64,000 nucleotides of DNA from an uncultured Francisella sp. GTDB lineage: Bacteria > Pseudomonadota > Gammaproteobacteria > Burkholderiales > Neisseriaceae. The first letter of the stretch is position 1. Each line of letters starts with the position of its first letter. The DNA is taken from positions 1 to 64,000 of the forward strand of contig CALTZA010000001.1 of assembly GCA_943913655.1 (NCBI GenBank), in the 5' to 3' direction. A model generated the notes under the pieces. The model had not been told where the DNA came from and did not search any database. It saw only the letters and a program-made list of their open reading frames with translations. The translations under genes were made by a program, and so were the position numbers. Shown one piece after another: positions 56,569 through 64,000 of this stretch.

Positions 56569-56677
56569 CTATGAAAGGTGCGCGCCAACTGTAACGACAG
56601 TAGAAGTTATTTTAGCAAATTTCTTTCAAAAAAGGCCTATTCTTAATAATCAAAACTTATTTTGGGTATCGAAGATA

Positions 56678-56711
56678 AAAAGTCACCTACCAAAAAAGGT
56701 AGGTGACTTTT
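56678..56711. terminator. Perfect 14-bp terminator after the GlsB-type gene
   Basis: AAAAGTCACCTACC and GGTAGGTGACTTTT pair perfectly around a six-A loop. It reads as a terminator on the minus strand (T-run in rc) for the gene at 56726-56983, and also works rightward. Confidence 0.88.
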
Positions 56712-56725
56712 CAAAATAAACTAAG

Positions 56726-56983
56726 TTATCTTTTCTTAGAGATAAAACCATAAATATATAAAACAATTAGAGCACCAATCACAGACATTACTATATCATA
56801 CCAACCTAATGTGTTTGTCACATCACGACTAAATAACAAGCTACCTATCCAGCCGCCAACAAAAGCACCAACGATACCTAATAAGATGGTTACTATCCAA
56901 TTCAAGCTTTGTGTACCTGGCATAATCCAACGCGCCAAGATACCTATAACTAAACCAAATAATATCCATAAAACAATTGACAT
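56726..56983 (-). CDS. GlsB/YeaQ/YmgE family stress-response membrane protein
   Basis: 85 residues from ATG 56983, placed by AAGGAG just upstream; a TTG at 57001 would add six. Three hydrophobic segments (about 1-21, 28-47, 58-78) with ARWIMPG and GIVGAFVGGWIG, the transglycosylase-associated protein signature. Members are small inner-membrane proteins linked to general stress; their activity is unknown. A paralogue lies upstream on the same strand. Confidence 0.85.
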   Translation of the reverse strand: MSIVLWILFGLVIGILARWIMPGTQSLNWIVTILLGIVGAFVGGWIGSLLFSRDVTNTLGWYDIVMSVIGALIVLYIYGFISKKR

Positions 56984-57076
56984 ACATAGCTCCTTATTCA
57001 ATTAAAGCTTAAAACCTCCCCAAAAGGGCCCTCTACCTGTAATGATAACATCATTTCAGAGATTTAGGGGGCTATT

Positions 57077-57400
57077 TCAAGATAATCTGCGTTTGAGAAA
57101 AATATATAATGCTAAAAAGAGTAGACAAGTAATAAAAGGAAGCAAAACAACTTGAGATAAGGAGAAATTAGAATAGGGATAGATGACGTCACCCAGAAAG
57201 CCGCCACATAACATCCCGAAAATGCCGATTAGATCAGGTACGATACCATCTTCTAGATCTGGAAGCTCAACCCGAATAAAATATCGAGCAAGTGCACCAC
57301 TCATTTCTCCTAAAACGGTCCAAACGATAAGAAGCAATATCTGCTCTGCCAATAGGAGAAAAGCAGTCACTTGCATATCGGCTCCGTGTATAATCGGCAT
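57077..57400 (-). CDS. Divergent GlsB-like membrane protein
   Basis: 107 residues from ATG 57400, with GAGAAGAG before it; the longer frame to 57454 is unlikely. The glycine-rich block LIGIFGMLCGGFLGD and ARYFI echo the GlsB gene 76 bases downstream, and there are three hydrophobic segments. It looks like a drifted paralogue. It flanks the eroded ogt region. Confidence 0.6.
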   Translation of the reverse strand: MPIIHGADMQVTAFLLLAEQILLLIVWTVLGEMSGALARYFIRVELPDLEDGIVPDLIGIFGMLCGGFLGDVIYPYSNFSLSQVVLLPFITCLLFLALYIFLKRRLS

Positions 57401-57462
57401 TACTCTTCTCTCCATCTCCTTTTGAATCGAAGTATTAGTTTTCCATACAAGCACAGAACTCT

Positions 57463-58055
57463 ATCAAAGCTGACATCCTACTGAATAATATCGAAAATAT
57501 CAATATTGCGTTTGGTTTAAACAAAAGAAATCGTCCAAAACTATATTCACTTGGATACCTATCTCTTTGTGCCGATAAAGAAGACAAACTATGTGCCTTA
57601 TATTATCATGCTTCCCACCTCAATGCGTTTTTAAGGCACCTTACCAAACACCACCAAAAAAGCATGATTTACTATATAACACAAAGTGAACTGTTCCAAA
57701 ATACTGCTGATCAACTGTAAAATTACTTACAAGGAAAAGTACGTAGCTTTAATCTACCTCTGATACTCAAAGGTACTCTCTTTCAGGAAAAAGTGTGGTA
57801 TTTTTTACAGACCATCCCTTATGCAACCACAATGAGCTATAAAGAAGAGGCTCTACTCCTTGCTATGCCTAGTGCTATTAGGGTAATAGCTAATGCCAAT
57901 GCTTGTAATTCCATAGAGATTATTGTACCCTGGGGTGGTGGGAAGCAACCACCAGCTTGCAGCTTGGCGGTTATAGACCTGGTTTAGAAATCAAGCAAAA
58001 ATTACTAGCTTTAGAGTCTCACCACCTTCATCACTTAGTAAGGATTGATGATTGA
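57463..58055 (+). pseudogene. ogt: Methylated-DNA-protein cysteine methyltransferase (ogt/ada C-domain), broken
   Basis: A damaged alkylation-repair gene. One frame from 57463 runs to an in-frame TAA at 57718-57720, then continues YLQGKVRSFNLPLILKGTLF, QEKVWYFLQTIPYATTMSYK, AVRVIANANA-like AIRVIANANACNSIEIIVP, matching Ogt. Where the active-site PCHRV should be the reading is PWGGGK, and a frameshift then gives LGGYRPGLEIKQKLLALE, the normal Ogt end. The acceptor Cys is gone, so it cannot work. The start of the gene is unclear. Confidence 0.88.
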
Positions 58056-58149
58056 TAATTGCTTATCAAACATGATTAATTACATTTAAAAAAATGGTGT
58101 TATCTTTCAAGCAAATATACTAACAACTTATTGTTCTAATAACCTGCCT

Positions 58150-58532
58150 ATTTGTTTGTTACTTGTCACGGATCGACACTCAACCAGAAAGAAGATAACA
58201 TCATCAGCCAATTTTAGTCCATCAGTAAAGCAAGAAGGCCGGTTTCTTATTTAGTAGGATCCTTACACTTTGAGAAGGAAGATAATGTCTTGTCGCTACA
58301 TATTCAAGAAACTGTGCAGGAAGTAGATACAGTCTACAGAGAAGCTTTGTTTCCCAAAGACCCACAGCACCTGACTGATCCCGATTACCTCCATTTTTCA
58401 AATAAAATGTTTGATCAGCAAAGCGGTAAAACTTTAAATGACAAAATTGGTAACAAGCGCTTTAAGAAAGTAAAAGAATTTTGCGTGTCCATTGTCAAAG
58501 AAAAAATATTCCTATTAATATTAATAAATTAG
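58150..58532 (+). pseudogene. TraB/GumN-family fragment
   Basis: Reading one frame from about 58150 (broken by a TAG near 58216) gives YLVGSLHFEKEDNVLSLHIQ, ETVQEVDTVYREALFPKD and QQSGKTLNDKIGNKRFKKVK, in the order of the TraB/GumN domain start (LVGSxH, then VDTxxxEA, then the L-x-D helix). A real family member continues for a further 150 or so residues with conserved Glu and His motifs; these are missing, and the frame ends at 58532. I read it as a truncated remnant. The family match is by eye. Confidence 0.5.
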
Positions 58533-58540
58533 AGAAAATG

Positions 58541-58888
58541 GAGCTATGAATATGACCACTTTATTTACAACAACTTTTGATACAAAAAATTTTATCAATA
58601 ATAAGGAGGTAGATCAGCCAGTTATCAAGCAAGGTATTTAAACAAAAAATCAAAGGCCTTAAATCCCATATATTTCGCTGTTACATCTCAAAAGATAAAG
58701 CTCTTCACCTGATAAAAAACGATATTGATCAAATCGTCAATAATCTTCTGCTCACCGAATCTTCTATGCGTCAAAATGTATTTCATAGCAAAACAGGCTT
58801 ACACACTATCGACGCTGTTATTCATCCAGAAAGCAATCCTTTTTCCTATGTTTTATTAGAACAAGATAGCATTGCCTCTACCCAATAG
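58541..58888 (+). pseudogene. Unidentified ORF remnant
   Basis: A frame from ATG at 58547 (MNMTTLFTTTFDTKNF) ends with a TAA at 58639-58641. Another frame, open from 58613 to a TAG at 58886-58888, has no start codon near its beginning and reads KGLKSHIFRCYISKDKALHL, IKNDIDQIVNNLLLTESSMR and PESNPFSYVLLEQD. A one-base shift near 58620 would join them into about 110 residues. AAGGAGG lies at 58603-58609 without a start codon after it. I do not recognise the protein; it looks broken. Confidence 0.4.
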
Positions 58889-59316
58889 TTAAGAGAAGAA
58901 TTATTAAAAAAATGTAATTAACATTGAATGCCTGTTCTCTTGAAAGAGCTACCATAGCATAAAAATTTATATGTGGTTGGTTTTTTAATTTATCTATATG
59001 GAACTGCCGGTTTAATCCATCTGCTACGCAAAGCAGACCATACAATTACTGTTTAATTCCCTTAAATAAATTTTTGTGTATAAATTTTGCACATCTGTGT
59101 TTATGTACCACACTTTTAGGCCTTTTTATATTTTTTTAGTTAATTTTATGACTTAGGTTTTTAAGATTAGGCTAATATAACAATCTGATTTTTTATTAAT
59201 CATCTGATAGTTATACCATAACTTAGCAATTTTCTTTTTATCTAGCTCTACGATGAAACTCTTGCCTCTTGTTATAATCATCTATCACCTTTATAGCAAA
59301 CAAAGAGGATTAAATT
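58889..59316. other. Gene-free AT-rich stretch before the NTF2-like gene
   Basis: No convincing frame is seen. A short frame GFLIYLYGTAGLIHLLRKAD (about 58975-59055) might be a last relic of something. The 3' end holds the leader of the NTF2-like gene, with TATAAT at 59273-59278 as a possible -10 and AGAGGA before its ATG. Confidence 0.4.
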
Positions 59317-59733
59317 ATGAGTTTTAAAAAAATTGTACAAGACTATTTTAAAGCAAGCTTAGATATGAATACTGAGGCTATGGCAAAAGATTTTGCACGA
59401 GACATTGAAATCCAAAATATCAGTACCTCTCCTAGCTTTGTGCGTTATATCTATGGCGTTGATCAATTTAAGCGTTCTGGTGGTGAAGAAGCGGTTAAGG
59501 CGATGAAACAAATGATGGACATCTTTGATAAACCCAAGATTGAGATCACGAACATCCATGAAAAAGGCGATACCGTTGAAATTAAAATTGCTTTTGAAGG
59601 AACCATGAATCAAGATCTTGGTCCACAAGCGCCTTATAAAAAAGGCGATGTTGTAAAAAACCAATCTCGCTCTGTTTTCAAATTCAATGAAGAAGGTAAA
59701 ATTATTCTGATCCAAAATTATTTAAACGCCTAA
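59317..59733 (+). CDS. SnoaL/NTF2-fold protein
   Basis: 138 residues with the cone-shaped NTF2-like fold pattern: N-terminal helix FKKIVQDYFKASLDMNTEAM, middle IEIQNISTSP and a final strand pair (FKFNEEGKIILIQNYLN). Related proteins include ketosteroid isomerases and SnoaL cyclases, but no catalytic set can be assigned. It has AGAGGA upstream and a terminator 30 bases downstream, so it is a single-gene unit. It survives in an otherwise decayed stretch. Confidence 0.75.
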   Translation: MSFKKIVQDYFKASLDMNTEAMAKDFARDIEIQNISTSPSFVRYIYGVDQFKRSGGEEAVKAMKQMMDIFDKPKIEITNIHEKGDTVEIKIAFEGTMNQDLGPQAPYKKGDVVKNQSRSVFKFNEEGKIILIQNYLNA

Positions 59734-59762
59734 ATGACCATCAGTCATTCATCTCTCATAGT

Positions 59763-59792
59763 AAAGAGTCTGCCATCTTTGGTAGGCTCTTT
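59763..59792 (+). terminator. Terminator after the NTF2-like gene
   Basis: AAAGAGTCTGCC and GGTAGGCTCTTT pair over 12 bp (two wobbles) with a six-base loop; the trailing T-run is weak. It may also serve hrpA from the other side. Confidence 0.55.
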
Positions 59793-59837
59793 ATGATTTG
59801 ATTTAGATTTATAAAAACGCCCCTACAATAGTTAATA

Positions 59838-62800
59838 TTACTTATTAAAGTATTTTAATAACAACTGCCATTCTTTTTGCAGTCTAGTCACTGAGACTGG
59901 GTAAAGTGTTTTTAGTTCTTGGGCAAATAAAGAGATGCGAAGCTCCTGTAATTTCCATCGAAACTTCTGCAGTGCTTCCTGCCACTTTTGCTCTTCAGGT
60001 TGAACTATTTGCTGTGCTTGATGCCATACTTGTTCTAGTCTATTGATTTCTAACTGATTTTGCTCATCATGTTTACGTCGATGAGCATATTTCTGCAACC
60101 TTAGTCCAATGGCCTTTAAATAAATAGGTAATCTCGGCCAAAGTGCCCATGGTATGTCTTTTACAAAACCTCTATAAATCAGGGTAGATAATTGCTGATT
60201 CACTGAATCTTTTAAAGCATGAGATGATAATTGGCTTTCTAACTGACGATAATGATAAGCTACCTCTAATAAGTATTTGGCCAACTCACTTTTTACCAAA
60301 GGCAAACGCTTTCTTGCCACATCGATTTGCCTTTGGAAATTATGTTCATCATATACTAGTGCGGTATCTTTATTTAAAAAAACAGCAGCACTTACTGCTG
60401 CTAATATATCTTTTTTCAACTGCTCATTGCTGTAAATATTGTTAAATGACAAGATAATAGTAACAAAATCCAGCCACTGGAACTTTTGCAAATCTTTTAT
60501 CTGTGTTTTTAATTGTAACTGCATTAAAGCAATCAACCCTTGACGATGTGCCTCTTGGGCTGCACTCTCAGTATCGAACATACATAAAGAAATTCGGTCT
60601 TTACCAACATGACACAAAGCAGGATAAGCCATCAATAATCGGTCTTTATTGTAAAAATTAACGCTGTGAGGGATGGTACCAATATTCCAATAAGTGATTT
60701 CTGTTTTTTCTATACCTAATTCCTCATATCCTAGGCGTTGAAAGGCATTTTTTGCCTCTTCGGATAATTTCTTACGCAGCATCAATAAATCACGGCCCAT
60801 GGCTAGTTCATGACCATGTTGATCAATAACTTGAATATTCATTACTAAATGTGTAGGAATCTCTGTGCGTCGCCAAGATGGAACATCAATTTCTTCTTGT
60901 AAAGAAATATCCCCTGCTTCTTTAGCAATAGCAAATGAAAGTTGCGAATAAATCGATTGATTTTTGCTGGGTTGACTCTCTAAAAATCGAGTGACAAATT
61001 GAGGAACAGGAACACAAATTTTACGTATTTTTTTGGGTAATGCTTTAATTAAACAGTATAATTTTTCTCGAATCAAACCAGGAACTAACCATTCTAAGGT
61101 TAGTGAATTAATTTTATTGAGCAATTCTAAAGGAACGTGTAAGGTGACACCATCCTTGGGATGGTAAGGTTCAAAACGATAGCTTAAAGTTAACAAAATG
61201 CCTGCTAAAGAGAAAGTTTTAGGAAATTGTGCTTCCACTTGCAAACGTTGTGGAGTATGAATCAAATCATTAAGCTTAACACTTAATAGATCATTACGAT
61301 CAGTGGGTGATTCTGTTAACCATTGCTTTAAGCTGATTATGCCAACAATTTCTTGCGCAAGACGTTCATCATAAAAATGAAAAAGTGCTTCTTGCCAAGC
61401 GAAATCTTGTCGTTGAGCCTGTTCAAGCTCTTTTACTTGATTAATAATGTCCCGATTGTTTAGATAAAACTTTGCATCTAAATTTAATTCTCCTGCAATC
61501 AATCCTTCTTTAATAAAAATCTCTCGCGAAACAATGGGATCAATATAGGCAAACATTGTTGTTCTTTCTGGTACCAAAGTTAATGAATAAAGTGCTACCC
61601 TTTCGCTCACCACTACTTCACCTTTTTGATTGGACCAACGCGGATTGAAATAATGTGACTTAACAAGATGGGGAAGCTCCTTCTCTATCCATTCAGGTTC
61701 AATCATAGCTACTTTGCGTGCATATAATTTTGAGGTCTGTACCAGTTCTTCTGCCATAATCCAAGCAGGACTTTTTTTGAATAAGACAGAAGTAGGGAAA
61801 ATATAAATATACCCGCTATGTACTCCCGTATAATATTTTTCTTTCAAATCTTTTTTGCCTACTTGCATGCCCAAACCACTAAGCAAAGCACGATGAATCG
61901 ATTCATAACGGTATGACTCTTTTTCGGGAAGTGAATTATCATGGCCTCTTGCTATATGCCAGCCCATCTGGTCAACTAGCCCTTTAAGTTCAAAGAAAAT
62001 ATCGCGCCATTCGCGCATACGCAAATAAGAAAGAAAGTACTGCCGACAAAATGCATAAATTTGTCGATTAGAACAATTGTGTATTTTGTCTGTAAAAAAA
62101 TGCCACAATTTTAGATCACTTAAAAAATCAGAACGAGGATCATAAAAAATACTATGAGCTTGTTGGGCAGCTTCTCGCTGATCTAACGGGCTTTCTTTGG
62201 GATCCTGAATAGAAAGCACTGAAATAATAATTAATAATTCATAAACACAATGATGAGCTTTGGCAGCAAGAAGAATCCTGGCTAATTGTGGATCAAGGGG
62301 CAATTGAGCCATCTGTTTACCGAGTTCAGTAATCTGACGCTGCTCATCTAAAGCTCCCAGTTCATAAAGTATTTGCTTACCATTTCTAATTAAGCGTGCA
62401 TCTGGCATATCCATAAAAGGAAATCGCTCAATATCACCAAAACGAAGATAGGACAATAATAAAATCACACGGGCCAAATTAGAACGTATGATCTCAGGAT
62501 CAGTAAATGCTGATCGTTGTTCAAAATCTTCTTTAGAATACAAACGTACACATACCCCTGCACTAATCCTACCGCAGCGCCCCGCCCGCTGTTTTGCAGC
62601 TGCCTGTGAAATTTTTTCTATGCGCAATTGTTCCATCTTAGCACGTGTCGCATAGCGTCTCACTTTTGCTAAACCACTATCAATCACATATTTAATACCG
62701 GGTACAGTTAGCGAAGTCTCCGCAATATTAGTACTTAAAATAATGCGTGATTGATGTGTACTTCGTCTAAAAATTTGTTGTTGTCCTTTGACTGATAATC

Positions 62801-63725
62801 TAGAAAATAAAGAAATAATTTCGCTATGTGAAAAAAATTCATTCTGATTCAAAGTATCTTGTGCTTCTTTAATCTCACGCTCTCCTGGCAGAAATACTAA
62901 TACATCTTCCTTTTGAACCTGCCACAATTCTTGTATTGCTTGAGATATTGCCTCCGGTAAACTTAAGTTGGCCTCGTTTTCATCTTGCACATTAAATGGA
63001 CGATAACGAATCTCCACGGGATAAATTTTGCCAGAAACCTCAATTACCGGTGCTTGATAAAAGTGTTGACTAAATCGTTCAACATCAATGGTGGCTGAAG
63101 TAATGATTAGTTTTAAGTCATTACGCTTAGACAAAATCTTTTTGAGATAACCCAATAAAAAATCGATATTTAGGCTTCTCTCATGCGCTTCATCAATAAT
63201 AACTGTATCGTAAGCTAATAAATAGCGATCGCTACGAATTTCAGAAAGCAAAATACCATCAGTCATCACCTTAATGTAAGTATTACGACTAGTTACATCA
63301 TTAAAACGTACCTTATAACCTACTTGCTTACCTAAAACACAATTAAGTTCATCCGCTACACGGGTTGCTACAGATCGAGCTGCAATGCGTCTGGGCTGAG
63401 TATGTCCAATCATGCCAGAGATGCCTAACCCTACATCCAAACAAAATTTAGGGATTTGGGTCGTTTTTCCTGAACCTGTTTCACCGCAAATAATTACTAC
63501 CTGATGCTGAGTGATCGCTGTCTTGATCTCTTCTGCTTTATCTAATACAGGTAACCTTTGTGCGTAACGAGTACAGGGTTTATGCTGTAAACGCTGCAAA
63601 TAATGATGATGAGATGTTTGATAAGATTTCTGCCATAATGCGTTCTTCTCTTGATGACGAGACCTGTGCTGTTGCAGAAAAAATCGATCCTTCACAAGAA
63701 CTTGTCTTAAATCCGCTGTGCGCAT
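59838..63725 (-). CDS. hrpA: ATP-dependent RNA helicase HrpA
   Basis: 1295 residues, full length for HrpA. The DEAH core has motif I GETGSGKTTQIPKF near residue 80, motif II DEAH in VIIDEAHERS, motif III SAT (IITSATID), and motif VI RAGRCGR; the HA2 and OB domains and the long C-terminal region follow. HrpA rescues or splits stalled ribosomes in E. coli. The start MRTADLRQVL has no strong ribosome binding site. It is a single unit divergent from the gene at the right edge. Confidence 0.95.
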   Translation of the reverse strand: MRTADLRQVLVKDRFFLQQHRSRHQEKNALWQKSYQTSHHHYLQRLQHKPCTRYAQRLPVLDKAEEIKTAITQHQVVIICGETGSGKTTQIPKFCLDVGLGISGMIGHTQPRRIAARSVATRVADELNCVLGKQVGYKVRFNDVTSRNTYIKVMTDGILLSEIRSDRYLLAYDTVIIDEAHERSLNIDFLLGYLKKILSKRNDLKLIITSATIDVERFSQHFYQAPVIEVSGKIYPVEIRYRPFNVQDENEANLSLPEAISQAIQELWQVQKEDVLVFLPGEREIKEAQDTLNQNEFFSHSEIISLFSRLSVKGQQQIFRRSTHQSRIILSTNIAETSLTVPGIKYVIDSGLAKVRRYATRAKMEQLRIEKISQAAAKQRAGRCGRISAGVCVRLYSKEDFEQRSAFTDPEIIRSNLARVILLLSYLRFGDIERFPFMDMPDARLIRNGKQILYELGALDEQRQITELGKQMAQLPLDPQLARILLAAKAHHCVYELLIIISVLSIQDPKESPLDQREAAQQAHSIFYDPRSDFLSDLKLWHFFTDKIHNCSNRQIYAFCRQYFLSYLRMREWRDIFFELKGLVDQMGWHIARGHDNSLPEKESYRYESIHRALLSGLGMQVGKKDLKEKYYTGVHSGYIYIFPTSVLFKKSPAWIMAEELVQTSKLYARKVAMIEPEWIEKELPHLVKSHYFNPRWSNQKGEVVVSERVALYSLTLVPERTTMFAYIDPIVSREIFIKEGLIAGELNLDAKFYLNNRDIINQVKELEQAQRQDFAWQEALFHFYDERLAQEIVGIISLKQWLTESPTDRNDLLSVKLNDLIHTPQRLQVEAQFPKTFSLAGILLTLSYRFEPYHPKDGVTLHVPLELLNKINSLTLEWLVPGLIREKLYCLIKALPKKIRKICVPVPQFVTRFLESQPSKNQSIYSQLSFAIAKEAGDISLQEEIDVPSWRRTEIPTHLVMNIQVIDQHGHELAMGRDLLMLRKKLSEEAKNAFQRLGYEELGIEKTEITYWNIGTIPHSVNFYNKDRLLMAYPALCHVGKDRISLCMFDTESAAQEAHRQGLIALMQLQLKTQIKDLQKFQWLDFVTIILSFNNIYSNEQLKKDILAAVSAAVFLNKDTALVYDEHNFQRQIDVARKRLPLVKSELAKYLLEVAYHYRQLESQLSSHALKDSVNQQLSTLIYRGFVKDIPWALWPRLPIYLKAIGLRLQKYAHRRKHDEQNQLEINRLEQVWHQAQQIVQPEEQKWQEALQKFRWKLQELRISLFAQELKTLYPVSVTRLQKEWQLLLKYFNK

Positions 63726-63890
63726 TACATTATCATAAAATAAAAGTGTGTTGTTTATACCACAAGTTTGCGATTAATATAAAATTAGTTATTTTCTTGT
63801 ATTTATATGTTTTTTTAATCAAGTTAAATGAAAAAAGAGTCTTACCTCATCTTATCTGGCTTTTTTATTCCAATAACATAGTCAATTTAT

Positions 63891-63919
63891 TTGACAAATA
63901 TCAAAGTGAGCCAGATAAT
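63891..63919 (+). promoter_or_regulatory. Strong sigma-70 promoter for the right-edge gene
   Basis: TTGACA, 17 bases, GATAAT: a perfect -35 and five of six -10 bases. An inverted repeat TTATCTGGC (63852-63860) and GCCAGATAA (63910-63918) has one arm lying over the -10, a possible operator. Confidence 0.65.
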
Positions 63920-63962
63920 CTAAGTTCAAGTTATATTTTAAAATTATTATGGAGGATGTTAC

Positions 63963-64000
63963 ATGGCTAAATATTTAGCATTAATTTTGCCTGCTTTCTT
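63963..64000 (+). CDS. Start of a probable secreted or membrane protein
   Basis: ATG with AGGA upstream (TGGAGGATGTTACATG), then MAKYLALILPAF before the window ends: a hydrophobic N-terminus like a signal peptide. Only 12 complete codons are visible, so no family can be given. Confidence 0.5.
   Translation, partial: MAKYLALILPAF

Noticed and set aside
58290..58532. An 80-residue frame taken as a complete gene
   Set aside because: The matching family sequence continues upstream of its ATG and lacks the rest of the domain downstream, so it is a fragment.
63560..63970. A 136-residue plus-strand frame at the right edge
   Set aside because: Its first half is antisense to the hrpA start and the rest runs through a promoter-like region; the ATG at 63963 with its ribosome binding site is the real gene.

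Overview
The window looks like about 64 kb of chromosome from an AT-rich gammaproteobacterium. The gene sets nlpD-pcm-surE, rpmI-rplT-pheS-pheT-ihfA-tRNA-Pro, rlmE-ftsH, gpmI-(envC)-ctpA, yqgE-ruvX, yajC-secD-secF, mutL-miaA, truB-rpsO-pnp and fabD-fabG all point to that class. The low GC, several eroded genes and missing partners suggest a host-associated or genome-reducing lineage, possibly near Legionellales. That placement is inference from gene content; no 16S or marker alignment could be run.

Layout. 1-4.4 kb (minus): a cut-off nlpD, pcm, surE, an alpha/beta hydrolase, an unknown 293-residue protein and a membrane protein that looks internally duplicated. 4.5-8.5 kb (minus): two tandem M13 metallopeptidases. 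8.7-13.7 kb (plus): a UbiM-like ubiquinone hydroxylase, LolC/LolD, and an M23 peptidase paired with a bactofilin. 13.9-16.9 kb (minus): phosphomannomutase, a wrecked trpD and an intact trpG/pabA. 17.1-21.7 kb (plus): L35, L20, PheST, IHF-alpha and tRNA-Pro. 21.7-24.4 kb (minus): FtsH and RlmE. 24.5-27.9 kb: a small membrane protein, two divergent DMT transporters (one split at a run of seven A), and transaldolase. 27.9-36.7 kb (mostly minus): GloB, FabG, FabD, a PAQR/hemolysin-III protein, RuvB, a TfoX-TadA fusion, CtpA, an envC remnant and GpmI. 36.8-52.5 kb (plus): YqgE, RuvX, YajC-SecDF, DedA, MutL, MiaA, PheA, a repeat-rich lipoprotein, TruB, S15, PNPase, LeuB, IspB and tRNA-Arg. 52.6-56 kb (minus): exonuclease III, AroC and a PanP-like PLP decarboxylase. 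56-59.8 kb: tRNA-Ala, two GlsB-type proteins, a gene graveyard (ogt, a TraB/GumN fragment, an unidentified remnant) and an NTF2-fold protein. 59.8-63.7 kb (minus): HrpA. A secreted protein begins at the right edge.

Functionally, the region is dominated by housekeeping: translation and RNA processing (pheST, rpmI, rplT, truB, rpsO, pnp, miaA, tadA, rlmE, hrpA, three tRNAs), envelope assembly and protein traffic (lolCD, secDF-yajC, ftsH, ctpA, M23-bactofilin), quinone synthesis (ispB, ubiM) and aromatic metabolism (aroC, pheA, pabA). Decay is concentrated in dispensable functions: tryptophan synthesis (trpD), an amidase activator (envC), alkylation repair (ogt) and a TraB/GumN protein. I saw no prophage, insertion sequence, CRISPR array or defence island. 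The most unusual items are the TfoX_C-TadA fusion, the split DMT transporter, the paired unknown genes at 2.6-4.4 kb and the graveyard at 57.4-58.9 kb. Many start codons were moved from the longest ORF to a start supported by a ribosome binding site or by the family; each case is stated.
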